DNA from: Novosphingobium percolationis | GTDB lineage: Bacteria > Pseudomonadota > Alphaproteobacteria > Sphingomonadales > Sphingomonadaceae | Direction: 5' to 3' | Length of the DNA: 64,000 nucleotides | Assembly: GCF_020179425.1 (NCBI RefSeq) | Contig: NZ_JAILYM010000001.1 | Span: 1 to 64,000 of the forward strand | Shown: piece after piece, positions 40,522 through 49,310 of the stretch | How positions within the stretch are numbered: the stretch's first letter is position 1 | How the letters are laid out: every line of letters starts with the position of its first letter | Program-made: the position numbers and the translations under genes | Notes under the pieces: generated by a model | Database searches by the model: none | What the model saw: the letters and a program-made list of their open reading frames with translations, nothing else | Told to the model about the DNA's origin: nothing

Positions 40522-42780
40522 ATGAGAACGAACCAGACTACCCGCCGCCTGCTGGCGTCGCTGGCGTTGACCACCGCGCTCGCCGCGCCGGGCGTCGCCT
40601 TCGCGCAGGCCGATGCTGCAGCCGCTGCGCCGAATGGCGAAATCATCGTTACTGCGCAGCGCCGCGCGGAATCGATCCTCAAGGTGCCGGTCGCCGTGAC
40701 CGCGATGTCGCAGGACGACCTGACCAAGCGCGGCATCACCAACACCGCGCAGATGACGGGCATGGTGCCCTCGCTCCAGGTCAACAGCCCCTACGGCGAC
40801 AGCCAGCCGAACTTCACCATCCGCGGCATCGGCGTGGCCAACGAGCACAACCCGAACCAGGCCTCGCCGGTCGGCATCTACTTCGACGATGCCTATATCG
40901 CGGCGCGCGCGGTGCATGGCCTGCAACTGTTCGACCTTGAACGCGTCGAAGTGCTGCGCGGGCCGCAGGGCACGCTTTACGGTCGCAACACCACGGGCGG
41001 CGCGATCAACTTCCTGTCGAAGAAACCTTCGCTTTCGGGCATGGGCGGCAACTTCCAGGTCGGTTACGCGAACTACAACACCTTCACCGCCTCGGGCGCG
41101 CTGGACACCACGCTGGCCGAAGGCAAGGCGGGCCTGCGCGTCTCGTTCAACTATGGCCACGGCGATGGCTACATCAAGAACATCGCGCAGGGGGAACCCG
41201 ACGCCAACTCGACCGACTTCTTCTCAGCCCGCGCGATCCTGCTGCTGAAGCCTACCGACGATCTGACGGTGACGCTGAAGGGCACCTACGGGCGGTCTAA
41301 CCCCACACAGGCGGGCGTGTTCAACCTCGGCACGGGCGAGAACGACCGCAACCCGGTGCTCGACACCGGCCGCAACGAGAAGGGCATGACCTTCTTCGAA
41401 ACCGACAGTAAGCGTCTGGGGCACAGCTATGTCCGCGCCGAGGGCGTCGAGTTGACGGTGAAGTACGACCTGAGCGACACCCTGTCGCTGACTTCGTTGA
41501 CATCTTACGACCATGCGCAGCAGGAGTTCACGCAGGAAGGCACCGGCCTGACCTCGGCTGTGCTGACCCAGCCGCTCGACACCCTCTACGGCAACCGTTT
41601 CAAGATGTTCAACCAGGAAGTCCGCCTGACTTACGCGCAGGGTGACACGAACATTCAGGCCGGCGGATACTACGGTTACGACAAGGATGCATCGAATTCG
41701 TACTACTGGCTGTTTGATGGCGCAGCCATGATCCACCAGTTCTACGACCAGATCCGCAAGTCCAGCGCGGTGTTCGCGCAGGCCGACCAGAAGTTCAACA
41801 GCCACTTCGGCGCGACGCTGGGCCTGCGTTACACTTGGGACCGTTCGAGCTACCAGAACTATGCATCGTCCATCGCACCGTCGGCAGGTTACACGGGTGA
41901 TCGTAGCACTGACATCTTCCCGATCGACACCAGCTTCTACATCCATGGCAGCTACGATGCGGCCAGTGGCAAGGTGGTGTCCGGCCCGACGATCCCGCTG
42001 CGCTCGAGCGCGCTGACCGGGCGTCTGGCGCTCAACTACACCTTCGACAATGGCCAGATGCTCTATGCCAGCTACAGCCGAGGCTATCGCAGCGCGGCCT
42101 ATTGCGGCCAGTGCTTCAGCGCGCCGATTAACACGACCAAGCCCGAAAAGGTCGACGCCTATGAAGTGGGCGCCAAGGGCCGCTTCATCGACAACATGCT
42201 GACCCTGTCGGTTTCGGCCTTCCTGATGAAGTACCGCAACCAGCAGATCAATGAGACCGATGGCGCGCAGACGCTGCTGGCGAACGTCGACAAGTCTAAG
42301 ATCAAGGGTATCGAGTTCGAAGCCTCGCTCGCGCCATCGAGCACCTTCCGCATCAGCGCCAACGGTTCGTTCCTCGATGCCAAGTACCAGAAGGCTCAGC
42401 TGCTGTTCGGCAGCATCGCCGGTCAGCGCGTGCCCTATGCACCGCGCTTCCAGGCTTCGGGCAAGATCGACTGGGAACTGGCCAAGTATGGCGACGGGGC
42501 GTTCAACTTCACGCCTTCGGTCGTCTATTCCAGCCTGTCGTACTTCACTCCGTACAACAAGCTGAATGGCAATGGCCGCCTGAAGCAAGGCCCGAATGCC
42601 AAGGTCAACGCTCAGCTCAGCTACGATACCGACAAGTACACGGTGCGCCTGTGGGTGAACAACCTGTTCAACCGCAAGACCTTCGCCGACGGCTTGGACC
42701 TGCGTGGCGCGTTCGGTTACGACTACCTCGTCGCTGCGCCGCCGCGCCAGTTCGGCGGTTCGTTCGCCTATCGCTTCTGA
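40522..42780 (+). CDS. TonB-dependent receptor
   Basis: A 752-residue outer-membrane receptor. The signal peptide is LLASLALTTALAAPGVAFA. The plug starts at EIIVTAQRRAESILKVPVAV and includes RVEVLRGPQGTLYGRNTTGG; the barrel ends in FGGSFAYRF with a terminal phenylalanine. GGGAGGGG precedes the ATG. It has its own promoter with a box-like site and GATAAT, and a hairpin terminator follows. It belongs to the same broad class as the receptor at 19584 and probably imports a related aromatic compound. Confidence 0.93.
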   Translation: MRTNQTTRRLLASLALTTALAAPGVAFAQADAAAAAPNGEIIVTAQRRAESILKVPVAVTAMSQDDLTKRGITNTAQMTGMVPSLQVNSPYGDSQPNFTIRGIGVANEHNPNQASPVGIYFDDAYIAARAVHGLQLFDLERVEVLRGPQGTLYGRNTTGGAINFLSKKPSLSGMGGNFQVGYANYNTFTASGALDTTLAEGKAGLRVSFNYGHGDGYIKNIAQGEPDANSTDFFSARAILLLKPTDDLTVTLKGTYGRSNPTQAGVFNLGTGENDRNPVLDTGRNEKGMTFFETDSKRLGHSYVRAEGVELTVKYDLSDTLSLTSLTSYDHAQQEFTQEGTGLTSAVLTQPLDTLYGNRFKMFNQEVRLTYAQGDTNIQAGGYYGYDKDASNSYYWLFDGAAMIHQFYDQIRKSSAVFAQADQKFNSHFGATLGLRYTWDRSSYQNYASSIAPSAGYTGDRSTDIFPIDTSFYIHGSYDAASGKVVSGPTIPLRSSALTGRLALNYTFDNGQMLYASYSRGYRSAAYCGQCFSAPINTTKPEKVDAYEVGAKGRFIDNMLTLSVSAFLMKYRNQQINETDGAQTLLANVDKSKIKGIEFEASLAPSSTFRISANGSFLDAKYQKAQLLFGSIAGQRVPYAPRFQASGKIDWELAKYGDGAFNFTPSVVYSSLSYFTPYNKLNGNGRLKQGPNAKVNAQLSYDTDKYTVRLWVNNLFNRKTFADGLDLRGAFGYDYLVAAPPRQFGGSFAYRF

Positions 42781-42802
42781 CCGATAGGGGCGGTCGGTTC
42801 GC

Positions 42803-42834
42803 AAGGGCGTCGGTGGGCAACCACCGGCGCCCTT
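42803..42834 (+). terminator. Hairpin after the TonB receptor
   Basis: AAGGGCG...GGTGG pairs with CCACC...CGCCCTT around a GCAA loop: a 14-base stem with one G-T wobble, 22 bases after the stop. No long T-run. Confidence 0.6.
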
Positions 42835-42957
42835 CGTGCATGTATGGGGGCAGTCCCGTCTGCGCTAACGAACCCGATGAGTTGAGCATGGCGCGCGGTC
42901 GCCTTAGTTCAGGGAATACCGGCAGGAGCCGGTGGGGGTACGAGGTGGGAGAGCACG

Positions 42958-43182
42958 ATGTTGCAGCACGCGCACATTGCAGGCACCAAGTTCGAGATCC
43001 GTGGCCGCGATGGCGCATGGAAGCGGACCTTGGTCGTCATGACCAATCTCTCGCTCGATCCAGAAAGTAGAGATTACCGGCCTGACGCAGAGGCCGAGTT
43101 ACTGGACGCGATCACGGCTTACTGGAAAAGCTCGACCGGTGCGATCGACGCCGTGAACGTTCGGTCGACCCGCGATTATTGA
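42958..43182 (+). CDS. Small hypothetical protein (74 aa)
   Basis: A short gene with a good SD (GGGAGAGCACG before the ATG) and coding-like codon use. The product is acidic, without membrane segment or recognised motif: an N-terminal part around FEIRGRDGAWKRTLVVMTN that looks like two strands, and a helical part (DAEAELLDAITAYWKSS). It stands alone between the TonB receptor and the terminator of the convergent DUF6285-like gene. I cannot propose a function. Confidence 0.55.
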   Translation: MLQHAHIAGTKFEIRGRDGAWKRTLVVMTNLSLDPESRDYRPDAEAELLDAITAYWKSSTGAIDAVNVRSTRDY

Positions 43183-43212
43183 AGGTGGAGCGGGCGGCCC
43201 CGCAACTAAAAA

Positions 43213-43240
43213 CGCCGGAGATCCTTGCGGATCTCCGGCG
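43213..43240 (-). terminator. Rho-independent terminator of the leftward pair
   Basis: A perfect 12-base stem, CGCCGGAGATCC with GGATCTCCGGCG, loop TTGC. On the minus strand it is followed by TTTTT, so it ends transcription of the DUF6285-like and phosphotransferase-like genes. It may also serve the small gene at 42958. Confidence 0.88.
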
Positions 43241-43260
43241 CTTCGAGGGAGGCGAGAAAC

Positions 43261-43680
43261 TCAGAAGTTGGCGGAGGTGATCCGGCGTTCGTTGACGGTG
43301 CGGGCGAGTTCGGCCCAGATCGCGTCGAGCAGGGCTTGCGCGGGCGCGCTAGCGTCGTCTTCTAGGCGGGCCATCAGGTCGGTGATCGCCCCGCGCAGGC
43401 GGTCGTTCTCGGCGGTGAGGGCGGAGACGCGCAGGTTCTCGTCATCGCCGCCAGGGGCAGGCGTGGCATAGAGCGCGGCGCCCTGATCGAGCAATGCGCG
43501 AAAGGCGCGGTTTTCGCGGACGAGGCGGGCAACCGCGCCGTCCCATTCGTCGGCCACCATGTCGAGCATGGCCGCGCCCATGGCGGCGACGTTGGCGCGA
43601 AAGCCGGTCAGTTCGGCCAGCAGGTCGGTGCGCAGGCGGTTGGCGAGTTCGGCCACCGCGAGAGAGACGTCGGGCTTCAC
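43261..43680 (-). CDS. DUF6285-like small helical protein
   Basis: A 139-residue helical protein. The start is the GTG at 43680, which overlaps the stop of the upstream phosphotransferase-like gene (GTGA). It matches my memory of the DUF6285 family, which is found directly after such phosphotransferases in acyl-CoA catabolic clusters, for example with ELANRLRTDLLAELTGF and the C-terminal helix ALLDAIWAELARTVNERR. Role unknown; a dedicated partner of the kinase-like protein is likely from position. A perfect terminator follows. Confidence 0.7.
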   Translation of the reverse strand: MKPDVSLAVAELANRLRTDLLAELTGFRANVAAMGAAMLDMVADEWDGAVARLVRENRAFRALLDQGAALYATPAPGGDDENLRVSALTAENDRLRGAITDLMARLEDDASAPAQALLDAIWAELARTVNERRITSANF

Positions 43681-44702
43681 AGCTTCCCCATCAGTTCGAG
43701 GGCGGCCTTGTCCTGCGCGTTGCGCAGCCACCAGGCGGCATAGGCGTGGATGATCTCGCGGCCTTGTCCGGTCGCCCAGACGTGGGTGCCCGCGTTCCAG
43801 ATCGCTTGCGTCTTCACGCAGATGAACAATTCCCACCAAGCGAGGGCTTCCGGATCGGCCTTCATGCCGCTGCCTTCTTCCCACAGGCGGATCGCTTGCT
43901 CGCGCGTGGCGAGGCCGGAACGCAGGTCGTTCTTGCCGAAGCAGAAGGTGCGCGTGATCGACCAGGCGAGGTCTTCGAGCGGATCGCCGCAGTGCGCCAT
44001 TTCCCAGTCGAGCACGGCCTTCAGGTCGCCCGCATCGTCATAGAGGAAGTTGCCCGCGCGGAAATCGCCGTGGACGAGGGCGAGCTTGGTTGCCACCGGA
44101 TACCAGCGGCGCAGCTTGCGGATCGCGGCGCGGATGATCGGTTCGGGGCCGATGTCGTGCGCATCGAGCGAGGCGACCCAGTAGTCCAGTTCCTGCTGCG
44201 CGGTGTTCTCGCGCGTGGCGGGGCGGGTGAACGACAGGTCGAGGTCCTCCACCGGTACGGCGGCGAGCTTGCCCATCGTGGTCCACATCTGCTGCGCGAT
44301 GTGCGGCAGCCGATCGGCCCACGCCGGGTCCTGAAACTGGTATTCGCTGTTGTGGTAGCCGCGCAGGTCTTCGGCGAGCGAGATCGCGCCGTCGAAATGG
44401 CTGGCATCTTCTTCCAGCAGGATCATGCGCGGCACGGGGATGCCGTGGCCGTAGATGGCGCGATAGGCTTCGTATTCGTGCCGACGGTCGCTGTCGACGT
44501 TCGAGGCGGGCGGATCGCGCCGCAGGATGACCTTCAGCGACTGTTCGCCTTCGGCATCGCTGGCATAGGCAAGATCGAAGCGGAAGGTTTCGCGCGAGGC
44601 GCCCATCGGCAGGCGGTGCAGCCCGGTGACGCGGATATCGCGCCAGTCCGGCATCTTGGCGGCAAGGTAGGTTTCCAATGCCGTTTCGGTCAGGTCGCGC
44701 AT
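43677..44702 (-). CDS. Aminoglycoside-phosphotransferase-fold protein (copy 2)
   Basis: A 341-residue kinase-fold protein with LPMGASRETFRFDL near the N-terminus, the catalytic loop LVHGDFRAGNFLYDD and the metal site VLDWEMAHCGDPLEDLAW. This is the phosphotransferase branch linked to acyl-CoA dehydrogenases and DUF6285, distinct from the copy at 18544. I start at the ATG at 44702, since a longer version would begin inside the likely promoter (CATTAT at 44745-44740, box at 44771-44782). Substrate unknown. Confidence 0.82.
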   Translation of the reverse strand: MRDLTETALETYLAAKMPDWRDIRVTGLHRLPMGASRETFRFDLAYASDAEGEQSLKVILRRDPPASNVDSDRRHEYEAYRAIYGHGIPVPRMILLEEDASHFDGAISLAEDLRGYHNSEYQFQDPAWADRLPHIAQQMWTTMGKLAAVPVEDLDLSFTRPATRENTAQQELDYWVASLDAHDIGPEPIIRAAIRKLRRWYPVATKLALVHGDFRAGNFLYDDAGDLKAVLDWEMAHCGDPLEDLAWSITRTFCFGKNDLRSGLATREQAIRLWEEGSGMKADPEALAWWELFICVKTQAIWNAGTHVWATGQGREIIHAYAAWWLRNAQDKAALELMGKL

Positions 44703-44770
44703 GGTATGCGGGTCTCGCCATCGTGTGGTTTGGCCGTGCATAATGGGCGCAGGGGCAGCGAAGGAAATTG

Positions 44771-44782
44771 ACGGATAGTCGC
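44771..44782 (-). promoter_or_regulatory. Box-like site upstream of phosphotransferase-like gene (copy 2)
   Basis: ACGG ATAG TCGC, preceded by AATTG as in the sites at 38403 and 40433. Leftward, CATTAT begins at 44745, 31.5 bases from the centre. The right arm is degraded. Confidence 0.45.
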
Positions 44783-44942
44783 TAGCGGGGAAACACTCCG
44801 GCAAGATCAATAGGGATTGCCGGGCGCTGTGCTGACGCATCCCTGCGTAGGTCGGCCTGTGTAAGATCTGGGCATCTGGAACGACAAAACCGGCGAAGAT
44901 CCGCACGGCGATGCGGATAGGCCAGGAAAGTCAGGGGGAATC

Positions 44943-47900
44943 TTGCGCTACCAGTCCAAGTTCGTTTGCGCCGGTGCGGTTGGCGCACTGGCCATCGCGG
45001 CTGCCACGCCCGCGAACGCGCAGCAGGCGGGGCTGCAGATCGCGCTCGTCGATGGCCGGACCGGCGCGCCCGCCGCCGGGGTCGAGGTGCTGGTGGAAAA
45101 CCCCGACATCGGCTTTGCGCGCACGTTGCGCAGCGATGTTCGCGGGCTGGTACGGCTGGAAGGCGTTTCCACCGCCGGGCGCTACCGCGTCCGTGCGGCA
45201 GGCACTGTCCCGGCCGATGGCGTCGATGTGGCATTGCGCGCCAATTTCACCAGCAGCGTCACCCTGCGCCTTCCCGAAGGCCATGCCACCGGCAGTGCGA
45301 TCGTGGTTACCGGCCATCGCGCGGTCACCGGCATCAACGCCGTCAACGCGGAAGTTTCCGCCTCGCTCGACAGGTCCGAACTGGTTTCCCTGCCGATCGA
45401 AGGGCGCGACGTCGTCGGTGCGCTGGTGCGGCTGCCCAACGTGGTGCCATCCACCGGCTTCTTCGCGGAATCGCCGTCCATTTCGATCAACGGGGCCAAT
45501 GGGCTGGACGCCAACTATCTGTTCGACGGGATGGACAACAACGAGAACTTCCTCGGCGGGATCAAGTTTCCCGTGCCGCTGGGATTCACCCGCAACGTCA
45601 CCGTCCTCGCCAACTCCTACTCGGTGGCTTACGGTCGCACGGCGAACGGCGTCGTCAACTATACCTCGCCATCGGGCACCAACGACTATCACGGCGAAGT
45701 CTACGCGCTGGTGCGGCCGGGCCGGCCGCTCGATGCGTCCTCGCCCTATCCGCGCCGCGACCTGTCGGGCAACGCGGTGGGCGAAAGCTTCGAACGCTAT
45801 CAGGCAGGCGGCAGCATCGGCGGGCCGATCGCGCGCGACCGCACGTTCTTTTACGCCAACCTGGAATATACCCGCGACCGCAACGTGCAGGTGGTCGATG
45901 CCCCGGCGCTGGGCGCGGTCGGTAACGTCACCGGTCACAACGAGGCCGTCCTCGGCTCGATCAGGATCGATCATCGCCTGGCCGAGGACTGGACGCTGGG
46001 CCTGCGCGCCAATGTGGGCCGCGTCACCATCGACCGGCCCGGCGGCAGCCTTGGCGGCGGCAATGCCACGTTCCCGTCGGCCGGTTCGGACCAGCAGCGG
46101 TTTTCGACGCTGGTTGCCGCGACGGCGAGCTATGCCGGGCAGGACTGGAGCTATGACGGGGCGGTCCAGTTCAGCCGCTTTCGCTGGGACTATGCGCGGC
46201 CCAAGGGCGCTGCCGGGGCGCAAGTCGCCATCCGCGACCCATCCGGGTTGACCGTGGGTGTGGTCGGGCATCCCGGCTACGTGTTCAACGATCTGGAGGA
46301 GACCTGGCAGACCACGCACCGCCTGCAGCGCAAGATCGGCGCGCACAAGCTGACGGTCGGGGCGGACCTCATCCATTCGGACTTCGCCCTGCTCGGCGGC
46401 GGCAATCCCGACGGGAACTATATGGTGGACCTGACCGACGCCCAGCTCGCCACGCTGGCGGGCAGCGGCAAGGGCCTTGGGCTGACCGCGCAGGACGTGC
46501 TCGCTCTCGATCCCGTGGTGGCCAACTATGCGGTGGAACTGCGCCCGCGCGCCTTCGGCACCGGGCAGACGCAGCTTGCCGCCTATGTCGAGGACGAATG
46601 GCAGATCGGCCCCCGGTTCACCGCCACGCTCGGCCTGCGCTGGGATTACGACAGCCTGACGGGCAAGGGCGGCAAGGGAGCCGATCTCGACAATTTCGCG
46701 CCTCGCCTGTCGCTCAATTATCGCCCGGATGCCCGCTCCACCGTCCGGTTCGGCGCAGGGGTCTTTACCGGCAAGCTGGCCTATTCGGTGATTTCGGATG
46801 CCCTGCAACGCAACACCACCGCCCCGGGCTTCCTGTCGCAACTGACCGCGCTTCAGGCCAAGGGGATCATTCCGGCGGGCACCGATCTGCAAAAGATCAC
46901 GTTCGACGGCAATCTCGCCGTGTCCGCCCCCTGTGCCACGGCGGCGGCCTGTCCGGCGCCCGAACAGGTGCAGGCGCTGCGCGACAGCGCAACGCTGGGT
47001 GAAGCGCGCATTCTAAATCCCGATGGCTACAAAAGCCCGTGGAGCCTGCAATTGAGCGCAGGCTATCAGGTCCAGGCCACCAACACGCTGACCTTCAGCG
47101 CGGACGTGATCTACAGCCGCTCGCACAACCTCGTGCGGCTGCGCGACCTCAACGCGCCGTCACTGTTCACGCCCAACTTGGCCGCGCTGACCGATGCCAA
47201 CATCGCGCTGCTCAAGGCGCAGCCGGACAATGCCGCGCGCTTTGCGCTGGCGCGCTCGCTGGGCCTCGTCCGCAGCCAGGCCGATGCCGATGCCACCCGC
47301 CCGGTCGCGCTGGTGGCCGGCGGCGCGCGCCAGATCACCGTGTCCGAGACGAGGGGGCAATCCGAATACAAGGCGCTGATCGTGCAGCTGAACAAGGCGC
47401 GGGGCGACGATTTCTACGCTTTCCGCATCAGCTACACGCTGTCCAAGCTCACCAACGACACCGACGATATCAACTTCCGCGCCGCCAATGCCAACGATTA
47501 CAGCACCGAATGGGGACCGTCGGCCAATGATCGGCGCCACGTGATCTCTGCGGTGGGCTATCTCTATCCGGTGGACGGGTTGAGCCTTAGTATCGCGGGC
47601 CTGTTCCAGTCGGGCCAGCCGGTCAATCTGGTGCCCGATGCGCGCATCTTCGGCACGCAGGACTTGAACGGCGATGGCGCCTCGTTCGGAGAAAACTACG
47701 TCGGCAATTCGGACCGTTACCCCGGCAGCAAGCGCAATTCCGCGCGACTGCCATGGTCAGCCACGGTGGACGTGGGCTTGCGCTATGCCATCCCGGCCTT
47801 CGACGGGCGGCTTGAATTGAGCGCGGATGTGTTCAATCTGCTCAACGCCAACAACCGGTCCGGTTTCGCCAACGCAGCGACCACGTCCAACCAGGTGCAG

Positions 47901-47981
47901 TTCGGCGGGGGCGCGCCGTTCGTGCAACGCAATGCCGGCCCGCCGCGCCAGTTCCAGTTCGGGCTGGCCTGGAAGTTCTGA
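44943..47981 (+). CDS. TonB-dependent receptor, Oar-like with carboxypeptidase-type N-domain
   Basis: A 1012-residue outer-membrane protein. The start is a TTG at 44943 with GGGGGAA before it; the nearest upstream ATG is out of frame. A signal peptide (AGAVGALAIAAATPANA) is followed by a beta-sandwich regulatory domain (residues about 27-110), a plug with SINGANGLDANYLFDGMDNN, and a barrel ending in FQFGLAWKF. It is followed closely by a concentrative nucleoside transporter, so nucleosides or a related compound are a plausible cargo. Confidence 0.9.
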   Translation: MRYQSKFVCAGAVGALAIAAATPANAQQAGLQIALVDGRTGAPAAGVEVLVENPDIGFARTLRSDVRGLVRLEGVSTAGRYRVRAAGTVPADGVDVALRANFTSSVTLRLPEGHATGSAIVVTGHRAVTGINAVNAEVSASLDRSELVSLPIEGRDVVGALVRLPNVVPSTGFFAESPSISINGANGLDANYLFDGMDNNENFLGGIKFPVPLGFTRNVTVLANSYSVAYGRTANGVVNYTSPSGTNDYHGEVYALVRPGRPLDASSPYPRRDLSGNAVGESFERYQAGGSIGGPIARDRTFFYANLEYTRDRNVQVVDAPALGAVGNVTGHNEAVLGSIRIDHRLAEDWTLGLRANVGRVTIDRPGGSLGGGNATFPSAGSDQQRFSTLVAATASYAGQDWSYDGAVQFSRFRWDYARPKGAAGAQVAIRDPSGLTVGVVGHPGYVFNDLEETWQTTHRLQRKIGAHKLTVGADLIHSDFALLGGGNPDGNYMVDLTDAQLATLAGSGKGLGLTAQDVLALDPVVANYAVELRPRAFGTGQTQLAAYVEDEWQIGPRFTATLGLRWDYDSLTGKGGKGADLDNFAPRLSLNYRPDARSTVRFGAGVFTGKLAYSVISDALQRNTTAPGFLSQLTALQAKGIIPAGTDLQKITFDGNLAVSAPCATAAACPAPEQVQALRDSATLGEARILNPDGYKSPWSLQLSAGYQVQATNTLTFSADVIYSRSHNLVRLRDLNAPSLFTPNLAALTDANIALLKAQPDNAARFALARSLGLVRSQADADATRPVALVAGGARQITVSETRGQSEYKALIVQLNKARGDDFYAFRISYTLSKLTNDTDDINFRAANANDYSTEWGPSANDRRHVISAVGYLYPVDGLSLSIAGLFQSGQPVNLVPDARIFGTQDLNGDGASFGENYVGNSDRYPGSKRNSARLPWSATVDVGLRYAIPAFDGRLELSADVFNLLNANNRSGFANAATTSNQVQFGGGAPFVQRNAGPPRQFQFGLAWKF

Positions 47982-48023
47982 GGGCGAAGTTCTGACGGCG
48001 GCTTGAAGGGGGGAAGCGGCGAA

Positions 48024-49295
48024 ATGGCGATCTTGCAACAGGCACAGGGGCTGATCGGCATCGCGCTGATCTTGGCTGTCGCCTGGGCGTTCTCGGAAAA
48101 TCGCCGGGCTATGCCGGGCTGGCGCTGGATCGCGGGCGCGCTGGTGATGCAACTGGCGATTGCACTTGCCTTCGTGCGCGTGCCGCTGGTCTGGCGCGGG
48201 GTGGAGGCGATCAATCGCGGCGTCAGCGCCATCGAACAGGCGACGCTGGCCGGATCGAGCTACATGTTCGGCTATCTGGGCGGGGCGGAGCTGCCCTTCG
48301 TGCTCAAGCCGGGCGTGGCGCCGCCGATGGTCATCGCCTTCCAGGTCCTGCCGCTCATCATCGTGTTCTCGGCGCTGACCGCGCTGTTCTGGCACTGGGG
48401 CGTGCTGCGCTGGCTGGTCAACGGCCTCTCCTGGGTGCTGCGCCGCACATTGGGCGTGACCGGCGTGGTCGGGTTGAACGCGGGGGCCAACATCTTCCTC
48501 GGCGTGGTCGAAGCACCGCTGATCGTGCGGTCGTGGTGCGCCACGATGTCGCGGTCGGAACTGTTTGCGGTCATGGTGCTGTCGATGGCGAACATATCGG
48601 GGGCGCTGCTGGTGCTTTACGCAACCACGCTGGCGCCGATCCTGCCCGATGCGGTCGGCCACATGATCGTCGCCTCGTTCCTTTCCTTGCCCGCCGCCAT
48701 CCTGATCGCGCGGATGATGGTGCCCGCGGGCGAGGGCGAAGCCGACAGCGACGCGGTCGAACCCGAAGTCCACTATGACGATACGATGGATGCGATCCTG
48801 CGCGGCACGACTGAAGGCGTCCAGCTTGTGCTGGCGGTGATCGGCACGATCATCGTGATCTTCGCGCTGGTCAACCTGACCGACCAGATCCTTGCCGCCG
48901 CCCCCTTGGTCGATGGTGCGCCGGTGACGCTGCGCCGCCTGTTCGGCTGGCTGTTCGCGCCGTTCATGTGGGCGATCGGCGTGCCCTGGGGAGAGGCGGG
49001 TGCGGCGGGCGCGCTGATGGGCACCAAGACGATCCTCAACGAATACGTCGCCTACCTGCAATTCGCGCAAGTTCCGCCGGGCACCTTCTCACCCCGCAGC
49101 GCGCTGATCGTCACCTATGCCCTGTGCAGCGTCGCCAATCTCGCCAGCGTCGGCCTGCTCGTCACCACGATCGGCACGCTCGCGCCTGCGCGGCGGCGTG
49201 AGGCGGCGCAACTGGGCATGAAGAGCTGGGTGGCGGGCAATCTCGCCTCGGGCATGTGCGGGGCGATCATCGGGCTGGTGACGTTCCCGGCATGA
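48024..49295 (+). CDS. Concentrative nucleoside transporter (CNT/NupC family)
   Basis: A 423-residue inner-membrane protein with about ten hydrophobic segments. The CNT core motifs are seen: GVAPPMVIAFQVLPLIIVFS, GLNAGANIFLGVVEAPLIVR (nucleoside site), and EYVAYLQF with the later YALCSVANLASVG. I start at the ATG at 48024. It imports nucleosides with a proton or sodium gradient. It lies 42 bases after the TonB receptor and 15 bases before the next gene, so outer- and inner-membrane uptake steps appear paired. Confidence 0.92.
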   Translation: MAILQQAQGLIGIALILAVAWAFSENRRAMPGWRWIAGALVMQLAIALAFVRVPLVWRGVEAINRGVSAIEQATLAGSSYMFGYLGGAELPFVLKPGVAPPMVIAFQVLPLIIVFSALTALFWHWGVLRWLVNGLSWVLRRTLGVTGVVGLNAGANIFLGVVEAPLIVRSWCATMSRSELFAVMVLSMANISGALLVLYATTLAPILPDAVGHMIVASFLSLPAAILIARMMVPAGEGEADSDAVEPEVHYDDTMDAILRGTTEGVQLVLAVIGTIIVIFALVNLTDQILAAAPLVDGAPVTLRRLFGWLFAPFMWAIGVPWGEAGAAGALMGTKTILNEYVAYLQFAQVPPGTFSPRSALIVTYALCSVANLASVGLLVTTIGTLAPARRREAAQLGMKSWVAGNLASGMCGAIIGLVTFPA

Positions 49296-49310
49296 AGAAA
49301 GATTGACGCC

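Noticed and set aside
42911-42922. Box-like AGGG AATA CCGG before the 74-aa gene
   Set aside because: One mismatch in each arm and no -10-like sequence at the usual distance; likely chance.
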